Part shown: in pieces, positions 33,746 to 43,200 of the stretch
Position numbering within the stretch: position 1 is the stretch's first letter
Layout: the number at the start of each line of letters is the position of its first letter
From: Armatimonadota bacterium
GTDB taxonomy: Bacteria > Armatimonadota > Zipacnadia > Zipacnadales > UBA11051
Assembly: GCA_013178155.1 (NCBI GenBank)
Contig: JABLXH010000004.1
Span: 1 to 64,000 of the forward strand
Length of the DNA: 64,000 bases
Direction: 5' to 3'
Program-made: the position numbers and the translations under genes
Notes under the pieces: generated by a model
Seen by the model: only the letters and a program-made list of their open reading frames with translations
What the model was told of the DNA's origin: nothing
The model's database searches: none

Positions 33746-35971
33746 GTGGGGAGTTCCACCGGCGACAGGGCCTGGGCGCCCTGCTGTGCCGTAACGCTGC
33801 TAGCCCTTGTGCTGGCCCCTACCACCGTCGCCCAGGGAGCCGACATGAGATCAGAACTCGACCCCGTCACGCGCCAGTTTCGCGTCAGCTACACGGTTCC
33901 GGCCGGAGCGCCGGAGGCCGTGACTATCCGCTGTTCCTGGTCGCCCGCCGGGCAGGGGCAGTGGCGTCCCGCCAAGGTCATCCCCTTCATGTCAGACACC
34001 GCCCTGCGCCTGCTGCCTGAGGAGCCTGAGGGCTTCTGGCGGCAGTGGGTCACTGAGGGGAAGCTGACCGAACTGCGGGCGGCGGGCCTGGAGCGCTCGG
34101 TCGTCTTCAACCCTTACCCTGAGGCACAGCCCGACGGAAGGGTGGACTGCGACTTCCGCGTCCAGATCGAAACGCCGGCCGGAGAGGTGCTGGCGACCCA
34201 CGAGACCCGACTGCAGGCCGACAACACGGACGTGGTGTACCTGGAGGACTGGTCGCGCGTGCTGCAACCCCAGTCGCTGGCCGAGAAACCCGCCCGTGAG
34301 GACCGCAAGTGGGAGTACCGCACGGGTCTTCCGGAAGGCGAGTTGTTGAGCCTGGGCAGCGAACTGTACGGCCTCTCACCCAGCGATCTACCACTGCCAG
34401 GTCTGACCTACCCCCTAGACCTGCGGGGCCCCTATGCCATCTTCGTCTGCACCCGTGCCCGTCACGGCATTGGCCTGCGTCTGACCGGTGACGAGCGCAC
34501 CGACGGTCTCGGCTCGCGTCATCCCACGCAGGAGATGCTCTGGCGGTGGTGCCGCATGGACCGCCAGCATCTGGTCATTGAGAATCTGCAGAGCTATGCC
34601 GGCTATTCCAACGGACAGCTTGACTATGTGAAGCTGGTCCCGCTCAGCGACGAGACGCTGCAGGCCCTGGAGGGCCAGTTCGCCGGGCCTCGCGACAAGC
34701 TGGTGGCAGGCTACTTCGAGCCCTACTCCTGGGCCTTCAGCGAGCGTGTGACCGAGACTCTGCAGCACCGCGAACCCCTCGTCGCCTTTGCCGAGGCGGG
34801 GGTGCAGATCCTGGACGCTCAGATGGGGCGGTTCGGTGCGAGAGTCAACTACGAGAGCCGGATCGCGGACCAGCTTTGGGGCACGACCTTCGGCGACCCT
34901 ATCGGCCATGTCGAGCGCCCCACCACTGACAACGTGGGGATGATGCAGCAGTTCACCAACACCTGTGACGCCGAGCTGCGCTATGCCCGCGAACTGGGCA
35001 TGATGCCGCATGCCAACTTTGGCGCGACCAACTGCTACCCCAACAGTCCCCTGGAGGGGCGCATTTCCCGCGAGCATCCCGAGTGGCGGCGGGGGTCCAC
35101 GCTGCGCTACGAGGTGCCAGAGGTGCGGGCCTACATCCTGAGCCTCTACCGCGAGGTGCTGGAAATCGGCGCGCCCGGGATCTCCATTGACTTCTGCCGC
35201 TACCCGGAGGGCGTGGACCAGGCCGAGACACTCAACGGCTTCCTGCGCGAGCTCCGTCAACTGGCCGACGAGGTTGGTCGTAACCGCGGCCAGAAGGTGC
35301 CGATCCTCATTCGTTTCCCCGCCAAGGGCGTGCGCCTGTGGGAGCGCTTTGACTATGCCACCTGGGTGCGCGAGGGCCTGGCGGACTACCTGTGCCCGAG
35401 TAACATCCAGGGCCGCCACCACCACTTCGACATCGCGCCATATGTTGAGGCAGTGCGGGGCTCCCAGTGCAAGCTGCTGCCGGTGGTGGATGGCCTGCAC
35501 TGGGGCCCGGAGATGCCAGGGCCATTCCTGTGGCGTGTGCAGCAGCTCTACAAGGCCGGGGTGGACGGTATCTACGTCTACCAGGCCGACGCTCGCATCC
35601 TGGGGCGCATGGAGGACCGGCGTGTCATGCGCCTGCTGGGTAGCAGCAGCGCCGTGGCCCGATGGTGGGAGCGAGAGGACGCGCTTCGTCCGCAGTACTC
35701 CAAGGGCATCTACATCACACCCTACGGCGAGGAGCCGGGCTACCACGGCTGGCAGCGCCTGCGGGTCTGGACCGATGGCATCGAGATGGGCCCCATGGAG
35801 TTCTACCTGGATGACAAGCTGGTGCACCGCTGCGAGGGCCCACCGTATCTGCTGGGCACCGAGGAGTACGAGTCTGACAGTATCATCCCCACCGGCCCGC
35901 ACACGCTGCGCATTCGCGCGCAGGACGGCGATGGCTGGCTGGAGCAGACCTTCCAGATCAACGGGGCGTGA
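33746..35971 (+). CDS. Secreted protein with glycosidase-like barrel and Ig-like tail
   Basis: The start is GTG 33746, with GGAGG 7 bases upstream; the 56 codons before it are shadow of the aldehyde dehydrogenase. A signal peptide (about 12-33) leads into an N-terminal beta region. A TIM barrel from about 300 follows, with P-G-I-S-I-D-F-C-R-Y-P-E-G, L-A-D-Y-L-C-P-S-N-I and G-V-D-G-I-Y-V-Y-Q-A-D as strand ends. This is the GHL10-like pattern seen in the proteins at 2 and 35989. An Ig-like domain (Y-L-D-D-K-L-V-H and T-L-R-I-R-A-Q-D-G-D-G) ends the 741-aa chain. Substrate unknown. Confidence 0.72.
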   Translation: MGSSTGDRAWAPCCAVTLLALVLAPTTVAQGADMRSELDPVTRQFRVSYTVPAGAPEAVTIRCSWSPAGQGQWRPAKVIPFMSDTALRLLPEEPEGFWRQWVTEGKLTELRAAGLERSVVFNPYPEAQPDGRVDCDFRVQIETPAGEVLATHETRLQADNTDVVYLEDWSRVLQPQSLAEKPAREDRKWEYRTGLPEGELLSLGSELYGLSPSDLPLPGLTYPLDLRGPYAIFVCTRARHGIGLRLTGDERTDGLGSRHPTQEMLWRWCRMDRQHLVIENLQSYAGYSNGQLDYVKLVPLSDETLQALEGQFAGPRDKLVAGYFEPYSWAFSERVTETLQHREPLVAFAEAGVQILDAQMGRFGARVNYESRIADQLWGTTFGDPIGHVERPTTDNVGMMQQFTNTCDAELRYARELGMMPHANFGATNCYPNSPLEGRISREHPEWRRGSTLRYEVPEVRAYILSLYREVLEIGAPGISIDFCRYPEGVDQAETLNGFLRELRQLADEVGRNRGQKVPILIRFPAKGVRLWERFDYATWVREGLADYLCPSNIQGRHHHFDIAPYVEAVRGSQCKLLPVVDGLHWGPEMPGPFLWRVQQLYKAGVDGIYVYQADARILGRMEDRRVMRLLGSSSAVARWWEREDALRPQYSKGIYITPYGEEPGYHGWQRLRVWTDGIEMGPMEFYLDDKLVHRCEGPPYLLGTEEYESDSIIPTGPHTLRIRAQDGDGWLEQTFQINGA

Positions 35972-35988
35972 CGCGAGAGGAGTACCGC

Positions 35989-37215
35989 ATGGTTCGCTAT
36001 ACGGCCCTGCTGGCTGTGGCCTGCATCATCCTGGGGGCGGTCGGGGCGGCTGCCGCCGAGGGAGGCAGACGCGTGCGCCTATCGTCGCCGGTGACCCACT
36101 CCGACTGGATGCTGGCCGAGAACCCGCCCCCTGCCTGGGGGCCGGAGGGCGTCCGGCAGATCCTGGATCGGGCCAAGGAGTGCGGCTGGAGTCGCGTCTA
36201 CTGGCGGTGCTTTGACTCCGGTAAGTCCATGTACCACAGCCAGCTCCTGGAGCCTTTCGACCAGGGGGAGCAGCCCAACTACTGGTCTGACCACGGCTAC
36301 ACGCAGGTCATCGAGCGCATGGCCAAGCTCGACTACAGCGAGTTTGACACCTTCAAGGAGGCTGTGGAGTACGGCCGCCAGATCGGGCTGGAAGTCCACG
36401 CGTGGCTGACCATTAACGAGGATGACCACGGCTATGGCTGGCGCAGCCGCTTTGCGCGCGAACACCCGGAGTTCCGATGGGTGCGACGCGACGGCCGACC
36501 GTACAACTCTCAGCTCAGCTTCGCCTTCCCGCAAGTGCGTGCCTACAAGCTGACGCTGCTGCGCGAGATTCTGGCCTACCGACCCGACGGCATCTTCTTT
36601 GACTGGATCCGCACCGGCGATGTCCGCGATAACCCCCAGACGGACAGCGACGGTGTTGCCAACTATGGCTACGAGACGCCCAATCTGGAGCGCTTCCGGG
36701 CGCGGTACGGCGTGGATGCCCGCGAGGTGCCCAACGCTGACGAGCGCTGGGTGGACGTCCGCGCTTGGCCGCAGACCCAGTTCATGCGCGAGGCCCGGGC
36801 CATCATCCGCCAGAGCAACCCCGCGATCCCCGTGTCAGTGATGGTCCATCACCCGTGGGCCTACCGGGGCGCGCCCGACGACACCCCCTATGCCGACAGC
36901 CGCCGCGGACTGCTGTGTGATGTGAAGGCCTGGGCTCGCGAGGGGCTCATTGACGCAGCGATGGTGGCCGGGTACTACCGGGGCGACGGGACGCCGCAGA
37001 AGGGCTTTGAGTGGCTGAAGGCGGAGACGGAAGGCCGTGTGGAGCTCTGGCTCATGGGCTGGCTAACCACCCCCGAGCAGTTCGCCGCCGAGAGCAAGCT
37101 GGCCGAGGAGCTAGGCGCGGCGGAGTTGCTGCTGTGGGAGTCCAACTACGTGGGCCTGCCCCCTGCCAAGGCCGACACGGTCAAGGCCATGAGCGACTAC
37201 GCGACGGGGCGATAA
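35989..37215 (+). CDS. Secreted GHL10-like glycosidase-family protein
   Basis: The 408-aa protein has a signal peptide (residues 1-23, ending V-G-A-A-A-A). The remainder is one TIM barrel of the GHL10-like type: V-Y-W-R-C-F-D-S-G-K-S early, then E-V-H-A-W-L-T-I-N-E-D, R-P-D-G-I-F-F-D-W-I-R and I-D-A-A-M-V-A-G-Y-Y. ATG 35989 has AGAGGAG 6 bases upstream; the in-frame GTG at 35968 overlaps the preceding stop. The next gene (DUF4838) begins 10 bases after its stop. No GH number can be assigned from the sequence. Confidence 0.75.
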   Translation: MVRYTALLAVACIILGAVGAAAAEGGRRVRLSSPVTHSDWMLAENPPPAWGPEGVRQILDRAKECGWSRVYWRCFDSGKSMYHSQLLEPFDQGEQPNYWSDHGYTQVIERMAKLDYSEFDTFKEAVEYGRQIGLEVHAWLTINEDDHGYGWRSRFAREHPEFRWVRRDGRPYNSQLSFAFPQVRAYKLTLLREILAYRPDGIFFDWIRTGDVRDNPQTDSDGVANYGYETPNLERFRARYGVDAREVPNADERWVDVRAWPQTQFMREARAIIRQSNPAIPVSVMVHHPWAYRGAPDDTPYADSRRGLLCDVKAWAREGLIDAAMVAGYYRGDGTPQKGFEWLKAETEGRVELWLMGWLTTPEQFAAESKLAEELGAAELLLWESNYVGLPPAKADTVKAMSDYATGR

Positions 37216-37225
37216 AGGAGACCTG

Positions 37226-39031
37226 ATGGCTGAGACCTGCCTCCTGGCGGACCAGGGCCAAGCGAAGCTGCGCCTTGCCGTCGCGCCAGATCAGCGCGAC
37301 GCGCTGCTCTTCGCTGTTGACGAGTTGGCGCGCTATCTCGCCATCATCACCGGAGCGTGGTTCGAGAATGGCGATGGCGCCGGGCCAAGCCTGCGCCTGA
37401 CCATCGAGCCAGCGGAACGTGAGCAGCACGGCTGGCGCATCTCCGACGGCGGCGTCGTCCTGCATGGCAGTGACGCCCTGAGCGTCCTGCATGCCGTCTA
37501 CGCCTTCCTGGAGGCCCACGGCGGCTGCCAGTGGCTCAGCGAGTTCGAGGGCGGCGAGGTGATCCCGCGCCGCGAACGCCTCGAGGTGCCCGCCGAGACG
37601 CAGACGTTCACCCCGGCCATGACCCACCGGGCCTTCACGAACTTCCCTGACATTGACCGCCGCACGGCCTTCATGGTGGACTGGATGGCCAAGCGGCGCT
37701 TCAACCGCTTCATGATCTTCGCCAACATGGGCGACAGCTTCGTCCGTTACGAGCAGGTGTTGCAGCGCGAGTTGGCCGGACGCCACATGCAGGTCGAACT
37801 CGGGCACCACAGCTTCAAGTTCTTCCTGCCACCCGATGAGTTCTTCGCCACGCACCACGAGTACTATGCCGAGGTGGGCGGGCAGCGGGTCACCGACGGG
37901 CAGGTCTGCACCAGCCATCCAGCGGTAGCGGAGATCATGGCCGAGCGAGTGTGCGGACTCTTCGCGGCCCATCCCGAGATCGGCACCGTCGGCCTCTGGC
38001 CCAATGATGGCTACGGCTGGTGCGAGTGCGCCCGCTGCCAGGCGCAGGAACCCCAGGAGCCTGCGTGGCCGTATGAGCATGTGGCCCGACGGACCGACAC
38101 CTACCTGCAGTTTGTGAACCGGGTTGCCGAGCTGGTGGCGCCGGCGCACCCCGACCGGGACCTCTCGGCGCTGGCCTATGTGAACTACGTCCAGCCACCA
38201 CGATTCACTACGCTCGCTCCCAACGTGCGCCTGTGCTTTGCACCCTTCCAGCGCTGCTTCAAGCACCCGCTGGCCGCCCCGCCCGAGTGCAAGCGGCGCA
38301 ACGCGGCCTACATGGACATGCTGCAGCAGTGGCGGGCCATGGTTCCCGGCACGCTCTATCTGTTTGAGTACCTGATGCTCATTGACATGTGTTCGATCCC
38401 GTACCCTATCACCGGACTGCTGCCGAAGGACTTCCGCGACTACGCGAGCCTGGGCGTGGATGGCTATGTGTTGGAGTTCAAGCCCGAAGAGTGGGGCTTG
38501 TTCGGGATGAATGCCAATCTTATCGGGCAACTGTCGTGGAACTCGGGGACCGACAGCGAGGGCTTCCTGGCCGAGCACTACAGCGCTCTCTACGGCCCTG
38601 CGGCGGAGGAGATGGCCGGCTACTTCGCCCAGATGCAGCACTTGCTGGCCGATCTGGGTCCATGTGTGGGGCATTACGACCTCGACTACACTCTCCGCGC
38701 TACCGACCAGCTCCTGCGCCCGGCGGCGGAGCACCTGGGGCGGGCCATTGCCATCTCCGCCGGTGCCCACAGCCGCTATCGCGAGGCCGTTCGCGCCGCA
38801 CAGGTGGGCTTTCATGTCCTGCGCAAGATCCACGCCTGGCGGCAGCTCATCGTGAGGTTGCGAGAAGCCAGACCGGAGAAGCGGAAGGCCCGTCTCGAGG
38901 ACGTCCTGCGAGCGGGCGACGAGCTGGTGGCCTGGACCGGGGGCAAGGCCCGCAAGGACCTCCTGGACCGCGACCGCATCGCCCTGGTGGTCCGTACCGA
39001 GCACGAAGCGCTGCAGCGCCAGTACGGATAG
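37226..39031 (+). CDS. DUF4838 protein (alpha-glucuronidase-like fold)
   Basis: The 601-aa protein lacks a signal peptide. Its N-terminal part (about 10-125) is an alpha/beta domain like the non-catalytic lobe of GH67/GH20 enzymes, and the central part (about 125-460) is a barrel. The conserved N-D-G-Y-G-W-C-E-C-A-R-C segment near residue 260 is the hallmark that I associate with DUF4838. The C-terminal 120 residues are helical. GGAG lies 5 bases before the ATG. Members sit in polysaccharide-degradation loci and are suspected glycosidases; here it follows two glycosidase-like secreted proteins in one transcript. Confidence 0.82.
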   Translation: MAETCLLADQGQAKLRLAVAPDQRDALLFAVDELARYLAIITGAWFENGDGAGPSLRLTIEPAEREQHGWRISDGGVVLHGSDALSVLHAVYAFLEAHGGCQWLSEFEGGEVIPRRERLEVPAETQTFTPAMTHRAFTNFPDIDRRTAFMVDWMAKRRFNRFMIFANMGDSFVRYEQVLQRELAGRHMQVELGHHSFKFFLPPDEFFATHHEYYAEVGGQRVTDGQVCTSHPAVAEIMAERVCGLFAAHPEIGTVGLWPNDGYGWCECARCQAQEPQEPAWPYEHVARRTDTYLQFVNRVAELVAPAHPDRDLSALAYVNYVQPPRFTTLAPNVRLCFAPFQRCFKHPLAAPPECKRRNAAYMDMLQQWRAMVPGTLYLFEYLMLIDMCSIPYPITGLLPKDFRDYASLGVDGYVLEFKPEEWGLFGMNANLIGQLSWNSGTDSEGFLAEHYSALYGPAAEEMAGYFAQMQHLLADLGPCVGHYDLDYTLRATDQLLRPAAEHLGRAIAISAGAHSRYREAVRAAQVGFHVLRKIHAWRQLIVRLREARPEKRKARLEDVLRAGDELVAWTGGKARKDLLDRDRIALVVRTEHEALQRQYG

Positions 39032-39046
39032 CCCTGTTGGCGGACC

Positions 39047-40270
39047 CTACAGTCCCGGCAGGCGGATCTGCCCGGGGCCGTCGCGCAGTGCTCGACCGTA
39101 CTTCCCCCCGCCCCCCGGCTCGAGCGGCAGCGTGCCCTCGCGGGCCTGAATGATGAGGCCTGCGACTTTCGCCCCGACGGTCTCCCCCAGCTCCTGGTGC
39201 GTGGCCTGATGCAGGACAGCCATCTCGCTGCCGAAGCGGTTCAGCAGACGGGCCATGACCACTGCCCCCACGCCCGGCACGAACTGTAGCGGCACCTGGT
39301 ACTGGTAGGGTGCGCGGTGCGCCGGCGGCTGCGGTCCGTCGTGGTCAGCAATCTGCACGATACGGTCCAGCACGCCCCGTGTGACGTTGGTGCTGCCGCA
39401 CTGCTCGCACTGTAGCACCGGCGGCTCGCCGCGAGCGATCCACCGGCAGACCTCGCAGCATGTGCGGTGGTACTTCCCCAGGCGCGGATCCAGCCCGAAG
39501 TTGGCGGCCACCCTCCGCCCGTCCTGACGCCACAGCGCCTGCTGCAGCTCCGCGAAGTCAGGCGACCCTAACTCCAGCACGTTGTACTCGCGGGCGATGC
39601 GGGGCAAGCTGTGGGCGTCGGAGTTCGCGACAAAAGTCTTGTCGGCCAGCTCGTCCAGCCGGTCCGCCAGGTCGGCGTCCGCAGAGAGACCCAGTTCGAT
39701 GGCCGGGATGGATGCCCAGTACTCCCCCAACAGGTCGGCCGCGCGCTCGGCGCAGGCGCCGTACACGCTCTTGTGCGGCGTGAAGCAGTGGGCGGGGATG
39801 AACAGGGCCTCATGCTGCAGGGCGATGTCGCAGAGCTCGCGGGCGCTGAGGCCGCAGGCCTGCGAGGACAGGTTGGGGTTGGTGATGTGGCGCTCCATCT
39901 CGGCCGAAAAGGCTTTGAGACGGCCCAGGGTCGGGAAATAGCTCACGTGGTGTGAAATGCCGCCGCCAGGCTCGCGGGTCTCGATCTCCGACCCCAGGAT
40001 AACCGTCACCTGGTCGCGATAGCGCAGGCCGCCGCCCGTAAGCTGGACCATCTCGCCGGCGTCCAGCAGCCGCTCGATGTCGCGGATGACGGCCGGGCTG
40101 CCGCAGTCCACGATGCCCACCAGGTCCACGCCCTTGCGCTCGACGCATTCGGCCGCGATGTGTGCGAAGGTCAGGTCGCGCGAAGCCGTGACCTTCACGG
40201 GCTTGCCGTTCCCGGCCGCGCCGATGTGCACGTGCAGGTCGCAGACATACAGCCCCAGGCTATGACTCAT
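39047..40270 (-). CDS. EndoQ-like PHP-domain protein with zinc ribbon
   Basis: The 407-aa protein has a PHP metal-dependent phosphoesterase domain (D-L-H-V-H-I-G near residue 11, G-S-E-I-E-T, P-A-H-C-F-T-P and V-A-N-S-D-A-H-S). A zinc-binding module follows (C-C-x-x-C ... L-Q-C-E-Q-C-G-S-T, about 275-310), and then a helix-hairpin-helix-like tail (P-G-V-G-A-V-V-M-A-R-L). This order is that of endonuclease Q, which cleaves 5' of deaminated or damaged bases. Databases often mislabel such proteins as a UvrD helicase. The ATG overlaps the stop of the 1307-aa upstream gene, so a DNA-repair enzyme is here coupled to a secreted glycosidase. Confidence 0.82.
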   Translation of the reverse strand: MSHSLGLYVCDLHVHIGAAGNGKPVKVTASRDLTFAHIAAECVERKGVDLVGIVDCGSPAVIRDIERLLDAGEMVQLTGGGLRYRDQVTVILGSEIETREPGGGISHHVSYFPTLGRLKAFSAEMERHITNPNLSSQACGLSARELCDIALQHEALFIPAHCFTPHKSVYGACAERAADLLGEYWASIPAIELGLSADADLADRLDELADKTFVANSDAHSLPRIAREYNVLELGSPDFAELQQALWRQDGRRVAANFGLDPRLGKYHRTCCEVCRWIARGEPPVLQCEQCGSTNVTRGVLDRIVQIADHDGPQPPAHRAPYQYQVPLQFVPGVGAVVMARLLNRFGSEMAVLHQATHQELGETVGAKVAGLIIQAREGTLPLEPGGGGKYGRALRDGPGQIRLPGL

Positions 40271-43200
40271 TCTGCGACGTCCTCCTGCCAGCAGAGCGCC
40301 CAGTCGTGGTCGGTTGTGCCCAGGTCGAGCTCTGCCTGGCCAGAGACGGTCAGCACCCTTGTCTCGCCGGTATCCAGGTCGGTCGCCCTGACACTGACCT
40401 GGTCCAGCGGCAGCGCCAGGCGCAGCCGCAGCGGCGCCGGAGCCCGCTCCCGCAGGAACATGTTGGCCCGGCCGGGCTCCTCCCAGTGACGAATGCCAGC
40501 GAAGTTCCGGACGTAGGCCAGTCCGGCCGTGCCGCCGCGCTGCACGTTCGCCCGCACCTGCCAGCCGTCGCTGGGCCTGAGGCGACTGCGGCCCGGCGGG
40601 GGGTTGAACTCCTGCAGGCGGGCCGGCTGTGGGTGGCTGCCCGCGTCCATGGTCATGTCGAAATCTACGCCCTCGCTCAGGTAGTGCTGGACATAGCGCC
40701 CCATCATGGCGTAATCGGCCTGACCCTGGGGCGTGCGGTAGTACTTGTCATCATCCAGGGGGTGAGTGACCACCAGGCCGACTTCTGCCTTCTCCCGCTC
40801 CCACTGGCTCCAGTCCAGACCGTCGGTGATCCGCCGCGCCAGGCGGAACTGCTCCACCTCGGCGCCGCGGGCATTCCAGAAGAAGCAGCCCGGGTTGCCG
40901 TTCACCAGCGAGAACCAGACAATGTCGCGCATGAGGTAGCGGCGGTCGGCATCGCGGTCAGGCGGGTAGTAGGAGAACTCGTCACCGGCTGACTCCCCGA
41001 GCATGCACACCCCCGCCATGCGCCCGTAGCAGGCCAGCAGGTCCACGGCGGCTCCATAGTCGAGCTCTGGTGAGGTGGAGGTCGTGTGGGCATAGAGGTG
41101 GTACGTGTAGAAGTCCACCTTCGTCTGCTGGGTCCACCAGAGCGGGTCGGCGGTGTGAACTCCGCCACCACCGTGACTCACGCAGACCGGTGTCACCGGA
41201 TCAACCTCCCGGATCACCTCGACCATGCGGTTGGCCCAGCTCGCCGGGCAGTCCACCATCTCGTTTTCGAGTTCCCAGGCAAAGAGCTGCGGGTTGTCCT
41301 TCAGCAGACCCACCAGCTCCCGCGTATACTGCTCCTGACAGGCAATGACGTCGGGGTCGGTGTACTTCTCGCCGATGTCGCCGATGAGGTCCCGGTCGCG
41401 CAGGAATCGTCGCTGGTGTGGCGGCAGCCGATCGAGGTCTTCACCCTCGTAATGGGGGAGGCAGAACGTCTCGAGAGCATGTCGGTCATAGTAAGCGGGC
41501 TTGGTATAGTCCTCGTGGATGACCAAGAGAAAACGGATCCCATGCCGGCGGGCCAGGTCCATGTAGCGCAGGACCTTGGCCAGCAGCGGCCGGTTGACGC
41601 GACCGATGATGTCCATGGGCTCCATGCCCTGGGGCCTGTGGGCCCGGAGCATGAAACGCATGGCGGTGACGCCCTGAGAGGCCAGGAAATCCAGCCAGTG
41701 GACGATCTGCTCCTCACTGGCGTCTACGAACGAGATGAGGCGCCGTCCCTCCTCGCCCCCTTCGGGCAGTCCCACCCAGTTGGCATAGAACCCCCCCAGC
41801 GGCAGCCACCCCGGTCCCGTCTCGCCCTGGCGGAAGTAACCGTTGCGGCCGAGCACGATCGGGTCGGGACGGGCCCCGCCGGGCAGGAGGCAGAGCGGCG
41901 CCGACTCCCCGCGGAGGCCCTGAGTGTCCTCCACGCGCACCGTGTAGACCCAGCGTTGGTTTCCGTCCCCCCGCCAGGTGGCCTGGCTCCGACCTTCGGC
42001 GTCAGTCCGCACCCCGGCCTCCAGCAACTCGGCGGCGGCGTCCGTCTCCCACCGGACGTTCCGCTCGCCCGGCACAGGGTTGTCGTGCTCATCCACCAAC
42101 TGCGCCGTGACCTGCAAGGGGAGGTCGCGAGGCCGCAGCATGGCCACCGAGGTCGGCTCAACGCGATAGTGATGCGGGGGTCCCGGGTGGGTGCTGACGG
42201 ACGTCCTGGCTGGAGACAGTGGTGTGAACTCGGCTACCGCCACCAGCGTGTCGGCGTTCGCCCGTGCAGACCGGCTCGCAATGTAGCGCACGACGACCTG
42301 GCCGTCACGGCTGGTCAGACCGCGCCGGGCCTGAGGGGTCAGCTCCAGCGAGGGCTGCCCCGGAGCCACGGCCAGCCTGCCACCAGAGCCGGCCGCCAGA
42401 CTGATAAGAACAGGTTGCCCGCCAACCGGTCGGCTGTCAGCATCGGTGATCGAGACTGTCACGTCCTGTTCGCTGCCGGCGGTGACCGTGGTCTCCGCCA
42501 CTTGCAGGGTCAGCTTCGCCGCTTCTCCAGTGGGCGCTCCCAGCGTCTCGAGCGGCCCATGAGCCACCGGTGTGACGGCCAGCAGCCGTACCCAGTCTAC
42601 TTCCACATGGGCCTCGACGTCCTGGGTCGGGTCAACGCGGAAGGCGCTGAGCACGCCGCCCCAACGGGCCTGTTGTCGCAGGTCAATCCGCACGCGCTGC
42701 CAGCCGGTACCGTACACCGGGAACTCGTACTGCAGCAGATTCGTGCTGGCTCCCGGGCGGCCGTAGAGCTGCCATGTCGCTTGCGGCACGCTCTGGCGCA
42801 CCTTCATCTCCAGGACCGGGAAGCGTTCGATATCGATGGCGATGCGCTGGTTCGTGGTGTCCACCTGGCCCCACATATCGCCCCAGATGAACCATGGGTC
42901 GGTCGCCACGTCCATGCTCAGAACCCCGTCCACGACCTGCCGGTTGCGTATGAACTCGGGCTTGTTGCCCCACTGGTCAATGCCTGAGAAGGTGCCGTCG
43001 TCGAAGTCCCAGCCCCTCCCGAAGGTCTGCGTGGCGTAGTCCGGCAGGGGCGGGGGAGGCGGCGGCGCCGGGACCGGTGTGCCCGCCAGTTGCGCCACCA
43101 GGGGTTGAGGGTAGGAATAGCGCAGAGTCTGGAAGTACAGCTCGAACTGCCGCCGCGCTCCGGCGGGCGTATCGCCTGGTGCCTGCCATTCCACCACACC

